The notes beneath the pieces were generated by a model. The model was not told the origin of the DNA and made no database searches. It saw only the letters and a list, made by a program, of their open reading frames with translations. Of a stretch of DNA of 40,854 bases, positions 1 through 9,655 are shown piece by piece; position 1 is the first letter of the stretch; each line of letters begins with the position of its first letter. A program made the position numbers and the translations under genes. This DNA is from an uncultured Oscillospiraceae bacterium. GTDB taxonomy: Bacteria; Bacillota; Clostridia; Oscillospirales; Ruminococcaceae. The stretch lies in assembly GCA_910579545.1 (NCBI GenBank), contig CAJTVI010000011.1:1-40854 (forward strand), read 5' to 3'.

Positions 1-736
1 GTTCCCCCTGCAGTACCTCGCGGGCCGCTGGCCCTTTTTGGACTTTACCCTCGCGGTGGGGCCGGGGGTGCTCATCCCCCGGGCGGATTCCGAAACCGTC
101 TGCCTTGCCGCGGCCGAATGCCTGCGGGGCACAGAGGCCCCGGCCGTGCTGGACCTCTGCGCCGGCAGCGGCGCGCTGGCGCTGGGCATCAAGCGGCTGG
201 TGCCGGGGGCCAGGGTCACCGCGCTGGAAAAAAGCCCCGGGGCCCTTTGCTACCTGGCCCAAAACGCGGCCGCGGCGCTGGCCGGCTTTGCGGGCGGCGC
301 GGCGCGGGGTGCGGCGGGGCCCGAATTTTCAGAGGAGCAGCCGCCAAAGGCCGCGCCGGATGGGCCGGCCGTCACGGTGGTGGAGGGGGACGTTTTTGCC
401 TACCAAAACACCCTTGCGCCCGCCTCCCTCGACCTCATCCTCTCAAACCCGCCCTACCTCACCGGCGAGGAGATGCGCGTGCTGCAGCCCGAGCTTTGCT
501 ACGAGCCGGCCATGGCGCTGGACGGCGGGCCGGACGGCCTGCGCTTTTACCGGCACATCGCGTCGGCCTACCGGTTTGCGCTGCGCCGCGGCGGGGCGCT
601 GGTGCTGGAGGTGGGCTGGCAGCAGGCCGGGGCGGTGGCCGCCCTGCTGGCCCAGAACGGCTGGCAGGCCATCGAGACCCGGCGGGACCTTGGCGGCAAC
701 CCCCGGGTGGTGCTGGCCCGCGCGCCCGCGGGATAG
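1..736 (+). CDS. prmC: Peptide chain release factor glutamine methyltransferase, 5'-truncated
   Basis: PrmC (HemK) methylates the glutamine of the GGQ motif in release factors RF1/RF2, using S-adenosylmethionine. The frame is open from base 2, so the N-terminal domain lies outside the window. About 244 residues are visible. They start with the family signature PLQYLAGRWPFLDF and continue into VLIPRADSE, the SAM-binding LDLCAGSGALAL and the catalytic NPPY motif (DLILSNPPYLTGEEM). A Gly/Ala/Pro-rich insertion of roughly 25 residues (about positions 285-370) separates the SAM loop from the VVEGDVF strand. The gene stops 199 bp before recA, which has its own promoter. The family call is secure; only the start is missing. 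Confidence 0.95.
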   Translation, partial: FPLQYLAGRWPFLDFTLAVGPGVLIPRADSETVCLAAAECLRGTEAPAVLDLCAGSGALALGIKRLVPGARVTALEKSPGALCYLAQNAAAALAGFAGGAARGAAGPEFSEEQPPKAAPDGPAVTVVEGDVFAYQNTLAPASLDLILSNPPYLTGEEMRVLQPELCYEPAMALDGGPDGLRFYRHIASAYRFALRRGGALVLEVGWQQAGAVAALLAQNGWQAIETRRDLGGNPRVVLARAPAG

Positions 737-811
737 CGCTGCATCACCACCACCGCCGCCGCGAACATCCCCGCCGAGGTGCTCGCCCACGCGCCCGCAG
801 GATAGCGTTGC
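710..811 (+). repeat. Degenerate echo of the prmC 3' end
   Basis: The last codons and stop of prmC (710-742) recur at 779-811 with about five mismatches over 33 bases. The second copy again encodes a VLAxAPAG-stop-like string, but no reading frame leads into it. It looks like a decayed local duplication of the gene end. Confidence 0.6.
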
Positions 812-827
812 GGCGAGGACGCTTATT

Positions 828-867
828 ACAACTTATAGTTGTATTTTTTGGCAAAATCCGGTATAAT
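828..867 (+). promoter_or_regulatory. recA promoter with overlapping dyad
   Basis: The -35 TTGTAT (839-844) and -10 TATAAT (862-867) are 17 bp apart. A perfect dyad, ACAACT-TAT-AGTTGT (828-842), overlaps the -35 and is a plausible operator. It does not match the usual Gram-positive LexA box (GAAC-N4-GTTC), so SOS control is only inferred from its position. The transcript leader to the recA start is about 60 nt. Confidence 0.7.
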
Positions 868-934
868 AGCCGCGGACGGTTATACTATATAAAAATATAT
901 CATCGGTCTTGATGGATAAGGAGCAGGCAGGATT

Positions 935-2092
<1,158 letters not shown>

Positions 2093-2098
2093 GCCGCC

Positions 2099-2755
2099 TT
2101 GCAGACCGAACGCATCATTATTACCGAAATACGCAAGACCCGGCAGGGCCGTTTTGCCCTGTTTTGCGAGAACGGGTTTTTGTTCAGCCTGGACAGCGAG
2201 ACCTTTTTTACCCGCTCCATCGAGGAGGGCATGGCCCTTGCCCCCGCCGAGCTGGAGGAGCTGCGCGCCGCCAGCGAGACCCGCAAGGCCGCCGACAAGG
2301 CGCTGCAGTACCTCTCCCTGCGGGACTATGCCTCGGGCGAACTCTACCAAAAGCTCTGCGCCCGGTTCGACGAGCACTCGGCCGCGGCGGCGGTGGCCAA
2401 GGCGGCGGGCCTGGGTCTTTTAAACGACGGGCAGTTTGCCCGCCACCGGGCCAGGTACCTGCTGGAGCGGCACAAATCCCGCCGGGAGATCGCCCGCCAC
2501 CTGGCCCAAAAGGGCATCGGCCGCGAGATGGCCGACGCGGTGCTGGAGGAACTGTTCCAGCCCGCCCAGCCGGACGGCCCCGGCCCCGAGGCCGCCGCCG
2601 CGCTGGCGCTTTTGCGCAAAAGCTACGCCCGCAAGCTGGCCGAGGGCCGGCGGGACGCGGTGCTGGCCGCCCTGGCCCGGCGCGGGTTTTCCTACGCGGC
2701 GGTGCGCGAGGCGCTGGAATGGTACGGGGAAGAACTGGCCGAAGCCGAAGAATGA
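2099..2755 (+). CDS. recX: Regulatory protein RecX
   Basis: RecX binds RecA filaments and limits their growth and activity. The gene encodes 218 residues, within the family range, with the repeated three-helix pattern ALQYLSLRDYASGELYQKL and RHRARYLLERHKSRREIARHLAQKGIG. The N-terminus ITEIRKTRQGRFALFCENGFLFSLD matches the usual RecX start. The chosen start is TTG at 2099, six bases after the recA stop; the nearest Shine-Dalgarno-like GGAGG lies inside the end of recA, suggesting translational coupling. A late in-frame start would remove the conserved N-terminal strands. Confidence 0.9.
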   Translation: MQTERIIITEIRKTRQGRFALFCENGFLFSLDSETFFTRSIEEGMALAPAELEELRAASETRKAADKALQYLSLRDYASGELYQKLCARFDEHSAAAAVAKAAGLGLLNDGQFARHRARYLLERHKSRREIARHLAQKGIGREMADAVLEELFQPAQPDGPGPEAAAALALLRKSYARKLAEGRRDAVLAALARRGFSYAAVREALEWYGEELAEAEE

Positions 2756-2822
2756 GGGGCGCGCCGCGGGGGCCGCACATCCCCTGCAAGGCAGCGCCCC
2801 GCACCCCCCGAAAGGGATGCAA

Positions 2823-2868
2823 ACATTGCTTGACAAGGGGAAGCAGATTTCCCTTTGTGAAGGAATGC
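2823..2868. repeat. Imperfect inverted repeat upstream of rimO
   Basis: Arms 2823-2842 (ACATTGCTTGACAAGGGGAA) and 2848-2868 pair with few mismatches around a 5-base loop. The arm closely resembles the terminal inverted repeat of the 249-bp element at 10981-11229 (ACATCGCTTGACAAGGGC). It contains TTGACA but no good -10 at the right distance. It may be a minimal relative of that element, or a leader hairpin of rimO. Confidence 0.55.
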
Positions 2869-2891
2869 AAAGAAAAAAAGGGAGCAATCCT

Positions 2892-4211
2892 ATGAAAATT
2901 GCCCTGATTAGCCTGGGCTGCCCCAAAAACCAGGTGGACGCGGACATCCTCTGCCGCGCCCTGCTGGCCGCGGGGCACACCACCACCCCGGAGGTTGCCG
3001 AGGCCGACTGCATTATTGTAAACACCTGCGGCTTTATCCAGCCGGCCAAGGAGGAAGCTATTGAGCAGATTTTGGCCGCCTGCGCCCTCAAGAAGCAAAA
3101 CCCGGCGCTGAAGGTGGTGGTGACCGGCTGCCTGGCCGAGCGGTACAGGGCCGAGATCCGCACCGAGATCCCCGAGGTGGACGCGGTGGTGGGCCTTGGC
3201 TCCAACGCGGCGCTGCCCGCCATCCTCGAGCGGCTCGAGGCCACCGGCGCTGCCGCCGAGTGCTACGGCCCCAAAACGGCGCTGCCGCTGGGCGGGCCGC
3301 GCGTGATCAGCACGCCGGCCCACTATGCTTACTTAAAGATTGCCGAGGGCTGCTCCAACGGCTGCTATTACTGCGCCATCCCGCTCATCCGGGGGCCGAT
3401 GCGCAGCCGCCCGCTCAAGGACTGTCTGGCCGAGGCCCGCTGGCTGGCCGAGCAGGGGGTGCGGGAGCTGATCTTAGTGGCCCAGGACCCCACCGCCTAC
3501 GGCGAGGACACCGGCCAAAACCGCCTGTGTGAGCTGCTGGCCGGGCTGGATGAGGTCGAGGGGATCGAGTGGGTGCGCATCCTCTACGCCTACCCCGAGC
3601 GGATCACGGATGAGCTTGTGGCCGCCATGGCCCGCAGCCCCAAGGTGGTGCCCTATCTGGACCTGCCCATCCAGCACTGCTCGGATGAGGTCCTCAGGCG
3701 CATGAACCGCCGGGGCGGCCGTGCCGCGATCGAGGCCGCGCTGGCCCGGCTGCGGGCGGGCATTCCCGGCATTGCCCTGCGCACCACCCTGCTGGTGGGC
3801 TATCCCGGCGAGAGCGAGGCCCAGTTTGAGGAACTGTGCGGATTTGTGCGCGCCCAGCAGTTCGACCGGCTGGGCTGTTTTGCCTTCAGTCCCGAGGAGG
3901 GCACCGTGGCGGCCCGCCTGCCGGACGATGTATCCGAGGAGGAAAAGCAGCGCCGGGTGGACGTCATCATGCGCATCCAGGCCGAAATCACGGCCCAAAA
4001 GCAGGCCCAAAGGGTGGGCAGTACCCTGCGGGTGCTCTGCGACGGGTACGACGAGGAGAGCGGGCTCTGGCTCTGCCGCTCGGCCGCCGACGCGCCCGAG
4101 ATCGACACAAACGTCTGCGTGCAGAGCGAAACGCCCCTTACCCCCGGCGCGTTTTACGAGGTGCTGGTGGAGGAGAGCGACGTCTACGACCTTTACGGCC
4201 GGCTGGCCTGA
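2892..4211 (+). CDS. rimO: Ribosomal protein S12 methylthiotransferase RimO
   Basis: RimO is a radical-SAM iron-sulfur enzyme that adds a methylthio group to an aspartate of ribosomal protein S12. The protein has 439 residues. The N-terminal UPF0004 domain shows its three cluster cysteines (LGCPKNQVD, VNTCGFI, VTGCLAERY). The radical-SAM motif is EGCSNGCYYCAIPLIRG. A TRAM domain closes the C-terminus. SLGCPKNQVD and the S12-type spacing favour RimO over the tRNA enzyme MiaB. ATG at 2892 follows a GGGAGC Shine-Dalgarno. A 137-bp spacer with an inverted repeat separates it from recX. Confidence 0.96.
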   Translation: MKIALISLGCPKNQVDADILCRALLAAGHTTTPEVAEADCIIVNTCGFIQPAKEEAIEQILAACALKKQNPALKVVVTGCLAERYRAEIRTEIPEVDAVVGLGSNAALPAILERLEATGAAAECYGPKTALPLGGPRVISTPAHYAYLKIAEGCSNGCYYCAIPLIRGPMRSRPLKDCLAEARWLAEQGVRELILVAQDPTAYGEDTGQNRLCELLAGLDEVEGIEWVRILYAYPERITDELVAAMARSPKVVPYLDLPIQHCSDEVLRRMNRRGGRAAIEAALARLRAGIPGIALRTTLLVGYPGESEAQFEELCGFVRAQQFDRLGCFAFSPEEGTVAARLPDDVSEEEKQRRVDVIMRIQAEITAQKQAQRVGSTLRVLCDGYDEESGLWLCRSAADAPEIDTNVCVQSETPLTPGAFYEVLVEESDVYDLYGRLA

Positions 4212-4325
4212 GGCCGGCCCAAGGCTGCCGGCGCTTTGCCGGGCCGGCCAAAAACGCCCGCCTCGCGGGCCGGCCCCGCGCCGCTGGCCAAAATGCCCGC
4301 CCCGCGGCCCGGCCGGCTGGCCTGA
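4197..4325 (+). repeat. GC-rich direct repeats after rimO, including a copy of its stop region
   Basis: The last 15 bases of rimO with its stop (GGCCGGCTGGCCTGA, 4197-4211) recur exactly at 4311-4325. Between them, an imperfect unit of about 33 bases built on GGCCAAAA-N-GCCCGCC-N-CGCGG occurs twice (about 4242-4275 and 4286-4318). The spacer seems to have grown by short duplications. Confidence 0.6.
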
Positions 4326-4362
4326 CCGCCGCATTTACCCATAGAAAAGAGGAGGCTCTGAT

Positions 4363-4938
4363 ATGAATCTTCCAAACAAGCTTACGGTGCTGCGCATTTT
4401 GCTGGTGCCGGTGTTTATGGTGTTTGCCGCCATGGGCGGCTACGGCACCGCCGCCTGCCGCCCCGGCATGATGCTGGCGGCGGGGGTGGTGTTTGCCATT
4501 GCCAGCGTCACCGATTATCTGGACGGCCAGATCGCCCGCCGCTGCAACATGGTCACCGATTTTGGCAAATTTGCCGACCCCCTGGCCGATAAAATGCTCA
4601 CCACCACCGCCTTTTTGTACATGATGGCGGACGGGGTGTGCAGCCCGGTGGTGCTGGTGATCATCCTGTTCCGGGAGTTTGCGGTGTCCGGGGTGCGCAT
4701 GGTGGCGGCCACGGCCGGCAGGGTCATCGCGGCCAACATCTGGGGCAAGGCCAAAACCGTTTTGCAGATGATCACCATCCTGCTCTACTACTTTGCCGCC
4801 GCCCTTGCCGGCCCCACCGACATCGGCCTGGTACAGATGCTCACCCAGGTCCTGTGCTGGGCGGTGGCGGCGGTAACGGCTTTGTCCGGCGGGATCTACC
4901 TGTGGCAGAACCGCGGCTGCTTTTCTTCGATGAAATAA
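4363..4938 (+). CDS. pgsA: CDP-diacylglycerol-glycerol-3-phosphate phosphatidyltransferase
   Basis: PgsA makes phosphatidylglycerophosphate, the committed precursor of phosphatidylglycerol, at the inner membrane. The 191-residue protein starts MNLPNKLTVLRILLVPVFM, the typical PgsA N-terminus. It carries the CDP-alcohol phosphotransferase motif D-x2-DG-x2-AR-x8-G-x3-D-x3-D as TDYLDGQIARRCNMVTDFGKFADPLADK. Several hydrophobic helices follow. ATG at 4363 is preceded by GAGGAGG. It is a lone gene between rimO and cysS on the same strand, with 68 bp to cysS. Confidence 0.95.
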   Translation: MNLPNKLTVLRILLVPVFMVFAAMGGYGTAACRPGMMLAAGVVFAIASVTDYLDGQIARRCNMVTDFGKFADPLADKMLTTTAFLYMMADGVCSPVVLVIILFREFAVSGVRMVAATAGRVIAANIWGKAKTVLQMITILLYYFAAALAGPTDIGLVQMLTQVLCWAVAAVTALSGGIYLWQNRGCFSSMK

Positions 4939-5005
4939 CGGCAGGCCGCCATAAAAACGCAAAAATGTACGGATAAGACAAGAACACACAAAAGGGGGCT
5001 TTTGT

Positions 5006-6400
5006 ATGCAGATCTTCAATACCCTTACCCGCCAAAAGGAGGAGTTCATCCCCCAAAAGCCGGGCGAATACCGCATCTATGTCTGCGGGCCAACCGTTTA
5101 CAACTACATCCACATCGGCAACGCGCGGCCGGTGGTGGTGTTCGACACCCTGCGCCGCTATCTGGAGCACAAGGGCAACAAGGTGCTGTTTGTCTCCAAC
5201 ATCACCGATATCGACGACAAGCTCATCCAAAAGGCCCGGGAGCAGGGCTGCAGCATGAAGGAGGTGGCCGAAAAATTTGAGGCCGAGTTCCTTATCGACA
5301 GCCGCGGCCTGGGTGCCCTCGAGCCCACCGTGCGCCCCCGCGCCACCGAGCATATTGCCGAGATCCTGGACATTGTAAAGGACATTTTAGACAAGGGCTA
5401 CGGCTATGTGGCCAAAAACGGGGACGTGTATTTCCGCGCCCGCAAATTCAAGGAGTACGGCAAGCTCAGCCATTTAAACCTCGACGACCTCGAGAGCGGC
5501 AACCGCCAGCTGCGCAGCCAGATGGAGGACGACCTCAAGGAGGACCCGGCCGACTTTGCCGTTTGGAAGGCGGCCAAGCCCGGCGAGCCCGCCTGGGACA
5601 GCCCCTATGGCCCCGGCCGGCCCGGCTGGCACATCGAGTGCAGCGCCATGGCCCGCAAGCACCTGGGCAAAACCATCGACCTGCACTGCGGCGGGCAGGA
5701 CCTGATCTTCCCCCACCACGAAAACGAGATCGCCCAAAGCGAATGCGCCAACGGCTGCACCTTCAGCCGGTACTGGATGCACAACGGCTTTTTGAACATC
5801 GACAACCACAAGATGAGCAAGAGCGCCAACAACTTTTTTACCGTGCGCGAAATTGCCGACCGCTACGGCTACGAGCCGATCCGCTATTTTATGCTCTCGG
5901 CCCACTACCGCAGCCCCCTCAACTACACCGCCGAGCTGATCGAGGCCTGCAAGAGCAGCCTGGAGCGGCTGTACACCTGCCGCGAAAACCTCGATTTTAT
6001 GCTCAAAAAAGCCGCCGGCAGCGACGAGGCTTTGTCCGGCAAGGCCGCCGGCGCCCTTGCCAAGTTTGACAAGGCGATGGACGACGACCTCAACACCGCC
6101 GACGCGCTGGCCGCCCTGTTCGAGCTGGTCAAGGAGATCAACACCCTTGCCCCCTCGGCCAGCCCGGCCGCCCTTGCCGCCGCCAGCGATGCCTTTGACG
6201 CGATCACCGGGGTGCTGGGCCTCTTGTACAACCGCAAAACAAGCGAGATCCCGGCCGAGGTCACCGCGCTGGTAGAGCAGCGCGCCGCCGCCAAAAAGGC
6301 CAAGGACTGGCCCGCGGCCGACGCCATCCGCGCCCAGCTGGCCGGCATGGGCTGGGCGGTGGAGGACACCCCGCAGGGCCCCAAGGTCAGCCGGCTGTAA
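5006..6400 (+). CDS. cysS: Cysteinyl-tRNA synthetase
   Basis: This class I aminoacyl-tRNA synthetase charges tRNA-Cys. The protein has 464 residues, the usual length. HIGN, the HIGH-type signature, is at 36-39 in NYIHIGNARP and KMSKS is at about 269-273. Zinc ligands are visible in the CGPTVYN, ECSAMA and HHENEIAQSE regions (C27, C213, H238 by comparison with the family). The C-terminal anticodon-binding and DALR-type helices are complete. ATG at 5006 has a GGGGG-rich Shine-Dalgarno. Only 68 bp separate it from pgsA, too little for a T-box leader. Confidence 0.98.
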   Translation: MQIFNTLTRQKEEFIPQKPGEYRIYVCGPTVYNYIHIGNARPVVVFDTLRRYLEHKGNKVLFVSNITDIDDKLIQKAREQGCSMKEVAEKFEAEFLIDSRGLGALEPTVRPRATEHIAEILDIVKDILDKGYGYVAKNGDVYFRARKFKEYGKLSHLNLDDLESGNRQLRSQMEDDLKEDPADFAVWKAAKPGEPAWDSPYGPGRPGWHIECSAMARKHLGKTIDLHCGGQDLIFPHHENEIAQSECANGCTFSRYWMHNGFLNIDNHKMSKSANNFFTVREIADRYGYEPIRYFMLSAHYRSPLNYTAELIEACKSSLERLYTCRENLDFMLKKAAGSDEALSGKAAGALAKFDKAMDDDLNTADALAALFELVKEINTLAPSASPAALAAASDAFDAITGVLGLLYNRKTSEIPAEVTALVEQRAAAKKAKDWPAADAIRAQLAGMGWAVEDTPQGPKVSRL

Positions 6401-6432
6401 GCCGCCAAAGCCCCGCAAAGGAGCCGTTTGCG

Positions 6433-9400
6433 ATGGAAAAGCCCAAAAAACTGCCCGGCACGGGCGGCGGGGCCGGCCCCGCCGCCCGCCGCCCGCTGCT
6501 GCCCAAACCCCTTTGGCCCCTGGCCGCCGTGCTGGCCGGGGCATTTTTGCTGCGTGTGGCCCTGGTGCTGGTCACCGAAGCCTACCCCTACGACGAGGGC
6601 TGCCTTTTTTCCTGGGCGCTGCGCATGGCCCAGGTGGGCCCCGGCGACTTTTACGCGCCGGATTACTTTGCCGATTACCCCCCCGGCTATATGCTGGTGC
6701 TCTGGCTGGTGGGGAGGCTGATGGGGATCTTCCATCTGGCCTATACCCAAAAAAGCGCCGCTTTGCTCATGGCGCTTGTGCCCATCCTCTGCGAGCTGGG
6801 ACTGGCCGCCTTAGTGTACGCCATCGGGCAAAAAAACCTGGGCCGGCGCGCTGGACTCTGGCTGGCGGCGCTCACCGCCTTTTGCCCCGCCTTTTTGTTC
6901 AACAGCGCGGTCTGGCGGCAGATCGACGGGGTGCTGTGCCTGTGCATGGCGGGGGCCTTTTGGCTGCTGGAACAAAAGCGGTACCTGCCCGCCGCCTTTT
7001 TGTATGGGGTGGGGCTGGCCATCAAGCCCCAGCCCCTTTTGCTGGGGCCGGTGCTGGCCGTCTGCTTTTTGCAGCCGCTGCTCTGGCCCGCGGCGGACGG
7101 CGCTTCTGCAAAGGATGCCGCCGCAGGCCGGGCGGCCCGGCTGCGGGCGCTCAAAAATGGGGCGCTGGGGGCGCTGGCCGCCCTTGTGCCGCCGCTGGCG
7201 GCCGCCCTGCCCTTTGGCCCGCTGGGCAGCCTGCCCGCCCTTTTGGCCCAAAAATACTGGGGCACCGCCCAAAGCTACCCCTACGCCTCGATCAACGCCT
7301 GCAACCTCTACGCGGCGCTGGGGGCCAACTGGACCGGCCAGCAGGAGCGGTTCGGCTTTTTTACCTGGCAGCAGTGGGGCTGCATGGGGATCCTGTTTGT
7401 TACCGGGTGCCTTTTGTACCTGGCGGTGCGCAGCAGCCGGGCCGGGCGGTTTTCGCCCCTTTTGCTGGCGGCGGTGTACCTGGCGGGCATCTTTACCCTC
7501 AGCCACCGCATGCACGAGCGGTACCTGCTGCCCGCCATCGCCCTTTTGCTGGCGGCCGCCGCGGTTTGGGGCGACCGGCGGCTGGTGGGGCTCTCGGCCG
7601 GGTTTTCGGTCACCGCCACCCTCAACCAGGCCCTTGTGTACTGCGCGGCCGGCACCGAGGACGAGTTTTTAAACAGCGCGGCCTCGGCTCTGATGCTGCG
7701 GTTTACCGGGCTTTGCCAGTTTGTACTCTTTTTGCTGCTGGCCTATACCGCCTTTGACCTGATGCTGGACGGGCAGCTTTGCCGGTTTGTGCCGGCGCAG
7801 CCCCTTTCGGGCGCGCCCGGCGCGCCGCAGCCCGCCTGGACGGCCCGGGAGCGGCTGGCCCTGGCCGGGCTTACCCTTATTACGGCGGCGGCCGGTCTTT
7901 TGTACCTGGGCGAGCACGCCGCCCCCGAAACCCTGCTGGACGCCTCGGGGGATACCCGGGCCGAGATCGTCACCGCCGGGGGCCAGGCCGCCGAGGTCTG
8001 GGCCTACCCGGCCATCTCCTACGGCGGCAAGCTTACCGTGCTGGATCCCTTTGGCACGGTGCTGGCCGAACTGGAGCTGAACTACGGCACCACCTTCCAG
8101 TGGAAGCGGCTGGAACTTGCCGGGGCCTCGGCGGACGGCCGGTACACCATCCTGGTGGAAAACGCCAGCGTGGCCGAACTGGCCTTCCGGGACGCGTCCG
8201 GCGCGCTTTTGCCCCTCTCGCAGGCCGATGGGCGGCTCTGCGCCCTGTTTGACGAGCAGGCGTTGGTGCCGCAGGTTATCAGCCAGCTCAACAGCATGTA
8301 TTTTGACGAAATTTACCACGGCCGCACCGGCTACGAGCACCTGTACCGGCTGCCGGTGTACGAGACCACCCACCCGCCGCTGGGCAAGGTGTTCATCATG
8401 CTGGGCATCGCCCTGTTTGGCATGAACGGCTTTGGCTGGCGGGTGGCCGGGGCGCTGTTTGGCGCCGGCATGGTGCCGGTGCTCTACCTGCTGGCAAGGC
8501 GGCTGTTCCGGCGGCCCTGGCTGGCCTTTACAGCGGCGGCCCTGTTCGCGCTGGATACCCTGCGCTTTTCGCAAAGCCGCATTGCCACCATTGATGTGTA
8601 CGGCACCTTTTTTATCCTGCTGGGCGCGTATTTTATGGTGTGGTACTGCCAAAGCGTGCTGCAAAAAGGGGTGCTCAAAAGCCTTGTGCCCATGGCGCTG
8701 GCCGGCGCGGCCTTTGGGCTGGGGGCGGCCAGCAAGTGGACCGGCATCTATGCCGGCGCGGGGCTGGCGGTGCTGTATTTTGGGGCGCTGTACGCCCGCT
8801 GGCGGCAGGGCCAGCCGGGCTTTAAACGGGAACTCGCCGCCGCTTTGGCGGGCGGGGTGGCCTGCTTTGTGCTGCTGCCGCTGGCCTTGTACATTGGCAG
8901 CTACGGCGTTTACTGGGCCCGCGACCCCGGCTTTACCCTTGCCGACTGGTGGCAGTGCCAGCAGAGCATGTACAATTACCATTCGCAGCTTAAATCCACC
9001 CATCCGTTCGAATCCCGCTGGTACACCTGGCCGCTTTTGCTGCGCCCGGTGTGGTACTACCTGGGGCACGACCTCGCCCAGGGCAGCTATGCCAGCATCG
9101 CGGGGCTGGGCAGCCCGGTGGTGTTCTGGGGCGGGCTTGCGGCGGTGTGCTGGCTGGGGGCGCGGCAGGTGTGCGGCCGGGGCGGCCGGGTGCAGGGGGC
9201 GCTGCTGGTGCTCTGGCTCACCCAGCTGCTGCCCTGGACCCTCGTGACCCGCTGCACCTTTTTGTACCATTACTTCCCCTGCCTGGGCTTTTCGGTGCTG
9301 GCCATTACAGCCTTTTTGGCCCAGCTCGAAACCGCCGGCCCCACCGGCGCGCGCAGGGCGCGGCGGCTGGCCGGCGGGCTGCTGGCGGCGGCGCTGGCGG

Positions 9401-9519
9401 TATTTATTTGGTTCTACCCGGCGGTGAGCGGCCTGCCGGTGCCCGAGCTCTGGGCGCGCAGCATCCTCTGGCTGCCCAGCTGGGGCTTTTACCAGCTGAA
9501 ATCCCTCTTTTTGCCCTAA
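6433..9519 (+). CDS. Double-module GT-C membrane glycosyltransferase (PMT/GT39-type C-terminal half)
   Basis: This 1028-residue polytopic protein probably transfers a sugar from a polyprenyl-phosphate donor outside the membrane. Two GT-C modules are in tandem. The first (about residues 25-460) has an acidic loop motif, YPYDEG, at 51-56, and YPPGYM. The second (about 620-1028) has YFDEIYHG with D625-E626, then THPPLGK and RIATIDVYGTFF, typical of protein O-mannosyltransferase/GT39 enzymes. Between them lies a soluble, strand-rich domain (about 490-615) with an alternating hydrophobic pattern, likely extracytoplasmic. The acceptor (protein or cell-wall polymer) cannot be told. ATG at 6433 follows AAAGGAG, 32 bp after cysS. 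Confidence 0.85.
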   Translation: MEKPKKLPGTGGGAGPAARRPLLPKPLWPLAAVLAGAFLLRVALVLVTEAYPYDEGCLFSWALRMAQVGPGDFYAPDYFADYPPGYMLVLWLVGRLMGIFHLAYTQKSAALLMALVPILCELGLAALVYAIGQKNLGRRAGLWLAALTAFCPAFLFNSAVWRQIDGVLCLCMAGAFWLLEQKRYLPAAFLYGVGLAIKPQPLLLGPVLAVCFLQPLLWPAADGASAKDAAAGRAARLRALKNGALGALAALVPPLAAALPFGPLGSLPALLAQKYWGTAQSYPYASINACNLYAALGANWTGQQERFGFFTWQQWGCMGILFVTGCLLYLAVRSSRAGRFSPLLLAAVYLAGIFTLSHRMHERYLLPAIALLLAAAAVWGDRRLVGLSAGFSVTATLNQALVYCAAGTEDEFLNSAASALMLRFTGLCQFVLFLLLAYTAFDLMLDGQLCRFVPAQPLSGAPGAPQPAWTARERLALAGLTLITAAAGLLYLGEHAAPETLLDASGDTRAEIVTAGGQAAEVWAYPAISYGGKLTVLDPFGTVLAELELNYGTTFQWKRLELAGASADGRYTILVENASVAELAFRDASGALLPLSQADGRLCALFDEQALVPQVISQLNSMYFDEIYHGRTGYEHLYRLPVYETTHPPLGKVFIMLGIALFGMNGFGWRVAGALFGAGMVPVLYLLARRLFRRPWLAFTAAALFALDTLRFSQSRIATIDVYGTFFILLGAYFMVWYCQSVLQKGVLKSLVPMALAGAAFGLGAASKWTGIYAGAGLAVLYFGALYARWRQGQPGFKRELAAALAGGVACFVLLPLALYIGSYGVYWARDPGFTLADWWQCQQSMYNYHSQLKSTHPFESRWYTWPLLLRPVWYYLGHDLAQGSYASIAGLGSPVVFWGGLAAVCWLGARQVCGRGGRVQGALLVLWLTQLLPWTLVTRCTFLYHYFPCLGFSVLAITAFLAQLETAGPTGARRARRLAGGLLAAALAVFIWFYPAVSGLPVPELWARSILWLPSWGFYQLKSLFLP

Positions 9520-9593
9520 GGCCCGCCGCGGCGGCCCCATCCAAAAAAGGCCGGGCCGGCCGCGCAGGGGGGCGGGGGAGAGGCGCACAGGCG

Positions 9594-9639
9594 CAAAAAA
9601 GCATCCCCGGCGCGCCCGTTTGCGACGGGCCGGGGATGC
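9594..9639 (-). terminator. Intrinsic terminator of the phosphofructokinase gene
   Basis: Perfect 11-bp arms GCATCCCCGGC (9601-9611) and GCCGGGGATGC (9629-9639) are followed, on the minus strand, by six T residues (9595-9600). It sits 16 bases past the stop. Confidence 0.93.
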
Positions 9640-9655
9640 ATGGATTTTGCGGCGG

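Noticed and set aside
4939..5005. T-box leader for cysS
   Set aside because: Only 67 bases separate pgsA and cysS and no T-box motif is present.
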